A DNA stretch of 9,722 nt from Balneolales bacterium (GTDB taxonomy: Bacteria > Bacteroidota > Rhodothermia > Balneolales > Balneolaceae), in contig JAKSCW010000288.1 in the NCBI GenBank assembly GCA_022360375.1, positions 1-9,722 of the forward strand, in the 5' to 3' direction. Under the pieces are notes generated by a model that was not told where the DNA came from, ran no database searches, and worked only from the letters and a program-made list of their open reading frames with translations. The position numbers and the translations under genes are program-made. Positions 6,569 to 9,722 of this stretch are shown one piece after another. Numbering within the stretch: the stretch's first letter is position 1; the number at the start of each line of letters is the position of its first letter.

Positions 6569-7674
6569 TTCCTATTCTCCCGAAAACTGATCTCAAATCT
6601 CTTACCAAAGAACAACTTCTTGCTTTCTGTAAAGAATTGGGATTGCCCCGTTTCAGAGCTGATCAGCTTTTCCAGTGGTTATACCAAAAAGGGGCCTCCG
6701 GTTTTGATGAAATGACCAATCTATCAAAGGAATTGAGGGCCAGGCTCAAAGAAGTTGCAACGATAAACAGAATTATTCCTTCTGATAAGCAGCAATCAAA
6801 AGACGGTACCATCAAGTTCCTGTTTACACTGAATGACGAGGACAAAGACTATAAAGTAGAAGCTGTTTTAATCCCGGATTTTTATCCTGACGGGGTTGCG
6901 AAACGCCTTACTGTTTGTGTTTCTTCCCAGGTCGGTTGCGTGTTCGGTTGTTCGTTCTGCGCCACGGGTAAAATGGGATTCTTCCGAAATCTGAGCCATG
7001 GAGAAGTGGTAGATCAGGTTCAGTATATCAATCAGGTTTCAGAAGAGACTTATGGGAAGAAAATCACCAATATTGTATACATGGGCATGGGGGAACCTCT
7101 TCATAATTACAAAGCCGTTGTCAACTCGGCAGATATTATCTCTGATCCATTAGGAACAGATCTTTCTCCAAAGCGAATTACCGTATCTACGGTAGGTTTA
7201 GCGAAACAAATCAAACAATTGGCCGATGATTCAGAACCTTTTAATCTGGCCATTTCCCTGCATGCACCTACTGACGAAAAACGAGATAAAATTATGCCCA
7301 TCAACGCATCAATGAACCTGGATGCGTTAGAAGATGCGGTTAGGTATTATTACAGGAAAACCGGGCGACCTCTTACTTATGAATACCTGCTCTTTGACGG
7401 TTTTAATGACACTTTTGAAGATGCAAAAAATCTATCCAAAATTGTGAAATGGGCACCCTCTAAAGTAAATATTATTATGTACAACAATGTTGTGGGGGTT
7501 GAGCTTCAAAGAGCACGAGAGGAACGGCTAGATGCATTTCTTAAAGCCCTTATAAAACATGATGTGCGGGCAACAGTACGCCGTAGCCGCGGGGATGATA
7601 TCGATGCAGGATGCGGGCAACTTGCGATTCGGGAAGGAGCCCCAAGAGGGAAGACAATTGCTACAACTGCTTAA
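6559..7674 (+). CDS. rlmN: dual-specificity 23S rRNA/tRNA adenine-C2 methyltransferase (radical SAM)
   Basis: RlmN makes 2-methyladenosine in 23S rRNA (A2503) and in some tRNAs (A37). It uses a [4Fe-4S] cluster, two SAM molecules and a methyl-carrying cysteine. In this 371-residue chain the cluster motif C-x3-C-x2-C is Cys127, Cys131 and Cys134 (GCVFGCSFC). The methyl-carrier pair of catalytic cysteines is Cys120 (TVCVSSQ) and Cys352 (DIDAGCGQLA), with the same seven-residue spacing between the first catalytic and first cluster cysteine as in the E. coli enzyme. Also present are FRADQLFQWLY near the N-terminus, YMGMGEPLHNY (174-184), and SLHAPTDEKRDKIMPIN (233-249). All key residues are intact. 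ATG at 6559 gives a normal family N-terminus; an in-frame TTG at 6520 would only add 13 atypical residues. It follows the peroxiredoxin gene and converges on lepB with overlapping stop codons. Confidence 0.96.
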   Translation: MSDFPILPKTDLKSLTKEQLLAFCKELGLPRFRADQLFQWLYQKGASGFDEMTNLSKELRARLKEVATINRIIPSDKQQSKDGTIKFLFTLNDEDKDYKVEAVLIPDFYPDGVAKRLTVCVSSQVGCVFGCSFCATGKMGFFRNLSHGEVVDQVQYINQVSEETYGKKITNIVYMGMGEPLHNYKAVVNSADIISDPLGTDLSPKRITVSTVGLAKQIKQLADDSEPFNLAISLHAPTDEKRDKIMPINASMNLDALEDAVRYYYRKTGRPLTYEYLLFDGFNDTFEDAKNLSKIVKWAPSKVNIIMYNNVVGVELQRAREERLDAFLKALIKHDVRATVRRSRGDDIDAGCGQLAIREGAPRGKTIATTA

Positions 7675-8780
7675 TCTATTACGTGGAACATCCTGCTTAT
7701 ACGCGGAATCATTCCATCTAAAGAAAACCAGACGATAAATGCTTTACCTATAATATGATCTTTGGGTACGAACCCCCAAAATCGACTATCCTCACTATTA
7801 TCCCGGTTATCCCCCATCGCGAAATAATAGTTTTGCCGGATGGTATATGAATTCGTGGTCTCTCCATTAATAATAAACTGATTCCCTTGTATTTCCAGTG
7901 TATTTCCTTCGTACCGTTCAATTAAGTCTTTGTAGATGTAATAATTCTCGGAAGTGAGTTCAATCTGCTGCCCTTCAAACGGTACAACAATTTCAGAAAA
8001 ATGATCGTGGTTATTAAATGCACGTGAAAAGGATCCCGAACTCTGGGCATATTCATACAATGTTTGATCAGGGCTGAACATGAAATAATGCAGCGTATCA
8101 ACTTCGGGCCAGCCTTCCACAACTTCTGCCACTTCTTCTCTCATATTCACAATGTAGGTATTTCCACCCTGTGCCATGGTATATCTCTCATCAGTAAATG
8201 TGCCGGCCCCAACTGATTTCATTTTAGCGTCACTCAGCCGCACTCCCTCATTCAATGTTATAGAGTAGAATCGCTGCACACCATCATGCTTTACTTCCTC
8301 TTCACCATTTACATACAAAACTTTATTTCTTAGTTCGAGAGTATCACCCGCTACACCAACAGCACGCTTTATATAATTTGTTTTTTGGGAAATCGGTTTT
8401 ACTTCCCATGGGATATTGAAAACAATGATATCATTACGTTCGATGTCTCTGAAACCAGGTAATCTTGTCCATGGGAGTTTAATTCCTGGTACGCACACCT
8501 GGGTAAATGGAATACAAACGGCCATTGGGGTTCTTGCACCATAGGTTAAATTGGAAACAATCAGGAAATCTCCAATTAGTAAATCCTGCTCCATAGAGCC
8601 TGTTGGGATTTTATAGGAACCGAAAATTAATTGTCTGAGAATAGCAGCTGCAATAAATGCAAAAACAAGGGCATCCAGCCATTCTCTAAGCCATGATTTA
8701 GCCTCTTTTTCTTCCTGTTCTTTATCCTTGGGTTTCCTGTTCCAGAAGAAGCCTTTTTTGTTGTCTGTAGTGTTATTCAA
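7671..8780 (-). CDS. lepB: signal peptidase I, extended Bacteroidota-type
   Basis: LepB removes signal peptides from exported proteins at the outer face of the inner membrane with a Ser/Lys dyad. Here a charged cytoplasmic tail (residues 1-30) precedes one membrane segment (about 35-53), then the nucleophile Ser62 in IPTGSMEQDLLIGD, the general base Lys138 in YIKRAVGVAGD, and the box-E signature GDNRDNSEDSRFWGFV (323-338). At 369 residues it is longer than typical Gram-positive enzymes. The extra length is an insertion between about 165 and 310 that separates the Lys box from box E. A Cys pair (89, 96) lies between the Ser and Lys boxes and could form a periplasmic disulfide. TTG at 8780 is the only plausible start, since an in-frame stop lies seven codons upstream. 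It lies 4 bases after the preceding gene in the lepA-orf-lepB cluster. Its TAA overlaps the rlmN TAA by two bases. Confidence 0.95.
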   Translation of the reverse strand: MNNTTDNKKGFFWNRKPKDKEQEEKEAKSWLREWLDALVFAFIAAAILRQLIFGSYKIPTGSMEQDLLIGDFLIVSNLTYGARTPMAVCIPFTQVCVPGIKLPWTRLPGFRDIERNDIIVFNIPWEVKPISQKTNYIKRAVGVAGDTLELRNKVLYVNGEEEVKHDGVQRFYSITLNEGVRLSDAKMKSVGAGTFTDERYTMAQGGNTYIVNMREEVAEVVEGWPEVDTLHYFMFSPDQTLYEYAQSSGSFSRAFNNHDHFSEIVVPFEGQQIELTSENYYIYKDLIERYEGNTLEIQGNQFIINGETTNSYTIRQNYYFAMGDNRDNSEDSRFWGFVPKDHIIGKAFIVWFSLDGMIPRISRMFHVID

Positions 8781-8784
8781 TATT

Positions 8785-9369
8785 CTAGTCGTTTAATTTG
8801 ATATGCCCCGGGGTGTCGATTTCTTCTTTCTTGTACTCGCCATTTTGGTAACTCACTTTGTACCATTGTTCACGTTCCGGGGAGAAAAAATAATCCACGT
8901 ATTCCTTCGGGTCGGCCTCGGTTACGGCTCTTGTAAGCGTACGTTTCACTTCGGGCATTAAATCTACAAAACGGCTTGCTCCAACGTATACCAAGCCATC
9001 AGCAAATGGACCATCTAAATCCAAAATCATCATAGGTATTTCCCCATTCACAATAAACCAATACTCGAATTGAATGGCTTTACCCGCCCTGAATTTACCA
9101 TCTCCCATTACATTTTCAATAGTTTTGGTGGGCGCTCCATAAATGCTTTCCAGTTTTGCACGAATTTCAATTGCAGGAATCCTGTCAAGACTGTTGTAAT
9201 TAAATCCTTGCCCCGTCCATTTTATACTTTCAAATCGTTCCAGGAATTCTGCCGCGTTTTCTGCTTCCACTTTAATAATTTCCGGTTCTTCAAATTGTGC
9301 CTGGGCCGACGTAGTCAACATCATCATCAACATAAAGAATAGTACGATTTGTTTTTTAAACTCTTGCAT
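8785..9369 (-). CDS. small secreted protein of unknown function between lepA and lepB
   Basis: I do not recognise this family. The 194-residue product has a clear signal peptide (MQEFKKQ, then a hydrophobic run ending TTSAQAQ, cleavage expected after AQA), so it is exported, probably to the periplasm. No cysteine in the mature part and no lipobox, so it is not a lipoprotein. The mature chain mixes acidic helices (for example IIKVEAENAAEFLERFES) with strand-like stretches (FEYWFIVNG, PMMILDLDG, GLVYVGASRFVDL) and a charged tail. ATG at 9369 shares its first base with the last base of the lepA stop (TGATG). An alternative GTG three bases earlier would overlap by four. The stop is 4 bases before lepB. 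Such spacing implies translational coupling of all three genes, but no function follows from that alone. Confidence 0.8.
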   Translation of the reverse strand: MQEFKKQIVLFFMLMMMLTTSAQAQFEEPEIIKVEAENAAEFLERFESIKWTGQGFNYNSLDRIPAIEIRAKLESIYGAPTKTIENVMGDGKFRAGKAIQFEYWFIVNGEIPMMILDLDGPFADGLVYVGASRFVDLMPEVKRTLTRAVTEADPKEYVDYFFSPEREQWYKVSYQNGEYKKEEIDTPGHIKLND

Positions 9370-9722
9370 CACTTGTCATCCTCATCCATTGCGAGTACAG
9401 CTAAAAACGCTTCTTGCGGAATTTCTACTGAACCCACTTGTTTCATTCTTTTTTTACCTTCTTTTTGCTTCTCAAGCAATTTTCGCTTTCGGGAAATATC
9501 ACCGCCATAACACTTTGCAGTTACATCTTTGCGTAACGCCCGAACTGAGTCACGAGCGATAATTCTATTTCCAATTGCTGCCTGTACTGCTACTTCAAAT
9601 TGTTGGCGTGGAATCAACTTTTTAAGCTTTGCACAAACTTTTCTACCCTGGTAATAGGCTTTATCACGGTGGGTTATACTCGAAAGTGCATCTACTTGAT
9701 CCCCATTCAACAGAATATCTAA
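9369..9722 (-). CDS. lepA: elongation factor 4 (LepA), C-terminal part only
   Basis: LepA/EF4 is a ribosome-binding GTPase that acts on stalled or assembling ribosomes in translation initiation and elongation. Only the last 117 residues lie in the window. The GTPase and EF-G-like domains are beyond the right edge. The visible part is the diagnostic LepA C-terminal domain: LNGDQVDALSSITHRDKA, then LIPRQQFEVAVQAAIGNRIIAR, then LRKDVTAKCYGGDISRKRKLLEKQKEGKKRMK, ending with IPQEAFLAVLAMDEDDK. The C-terminus is complete and looks normal. The stop TGA overlaps the ATG of the next gene by one base. Pairing of lepA with lepB in one operon is also known from E. coli, although here a third gene sits between them. 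Confidence 0.95.
   Translation of the reverse strand, partial: LDILLNGDQVDALSSITHRDKAYYQGRKVCAKLKKLIPRQQFEVAVQAAIGNRIIARDSVRALRKDVTAKCYGGDISRKRKLLEKQKEGKKRMKQVGSVEIPQEAFLAVLAMDEDDK

Noticed and set aside
1..9722. CRISPR arrays, tRNA/rRNA genes, insertion sequences, toxin-antitoxin or defence modules
   Set aside because: I looked on both strands and saw no repeat-spacer pattern, cloverleaf, transposase, terminal repeats or small paired genes of that kind.

Overview
This window looks like ordinary chromosomal sequence from a member of the Bacteroidota/Rhodothermota/Balneolota group. I favour a Balneola-like or Rhodothermia-like organism, by inference only. The evidence is moderately AT-rich DNA, starts mostly without a clear Shine-Dalgarno (one strong exception), a long Bacteroidota-style signal peptidase I, and an outer-membrane protein ending in the FGSIYNNIVNPR-type C-terminus that I associate with this group. 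I see no tRNA, rRNA, CRISPR array, insertion sequence, integrase or phage gene. No intergenic gap exceeds about 150 bases.

Layout. Positions 1-3449 are all on the minus strand. Read in the direction of transcription they are pcm (protein repair methyltransferase), a DUF368/PopT-type polyprenyl-phosphate translocase whose start overlaps the pcm stop, a tandem universal stress protein, a convincing intrinsic terminator, and ksgA/rsmA (16S rRNA dimethyltransferase), which runs off the left edge. A divergent intergenic region (3450-3583) separates this block from a plus-strand series: a ZIP-family metal transporter, a putative outer-membrane beta-barrel protein with an N-terminal CxxC domain of unknown function, a secreted peroxiredoxin-like protein, and rlmN. 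From 7671 to the right edge the strand is minus again: lepA (3' part only), a small secreted protein of unknown function, and lepB. This reads as one tightly packed lepA-orf-lepB operon converging on rlmN with overlapping stop codons.

How the genes fit together. Most are housekeeping: ribosome maturation and translation (ksgA, rlmN, lepA), protein export (lepB), envelope lipid-carrier recycling (DUF368), and stress or repair (pcm, usp, peroxiredoxin). The unknowns are the CxxC outer-membrane protein and the small secreted protein between lepA and lepB. The most striking non-coding signal is a nested inverted repeat whose 3' arm is exactly the first three codons of rlmN, so the start codon could be hidden in a hairpin. 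I do not see a dedicated new defence or mobile system here.
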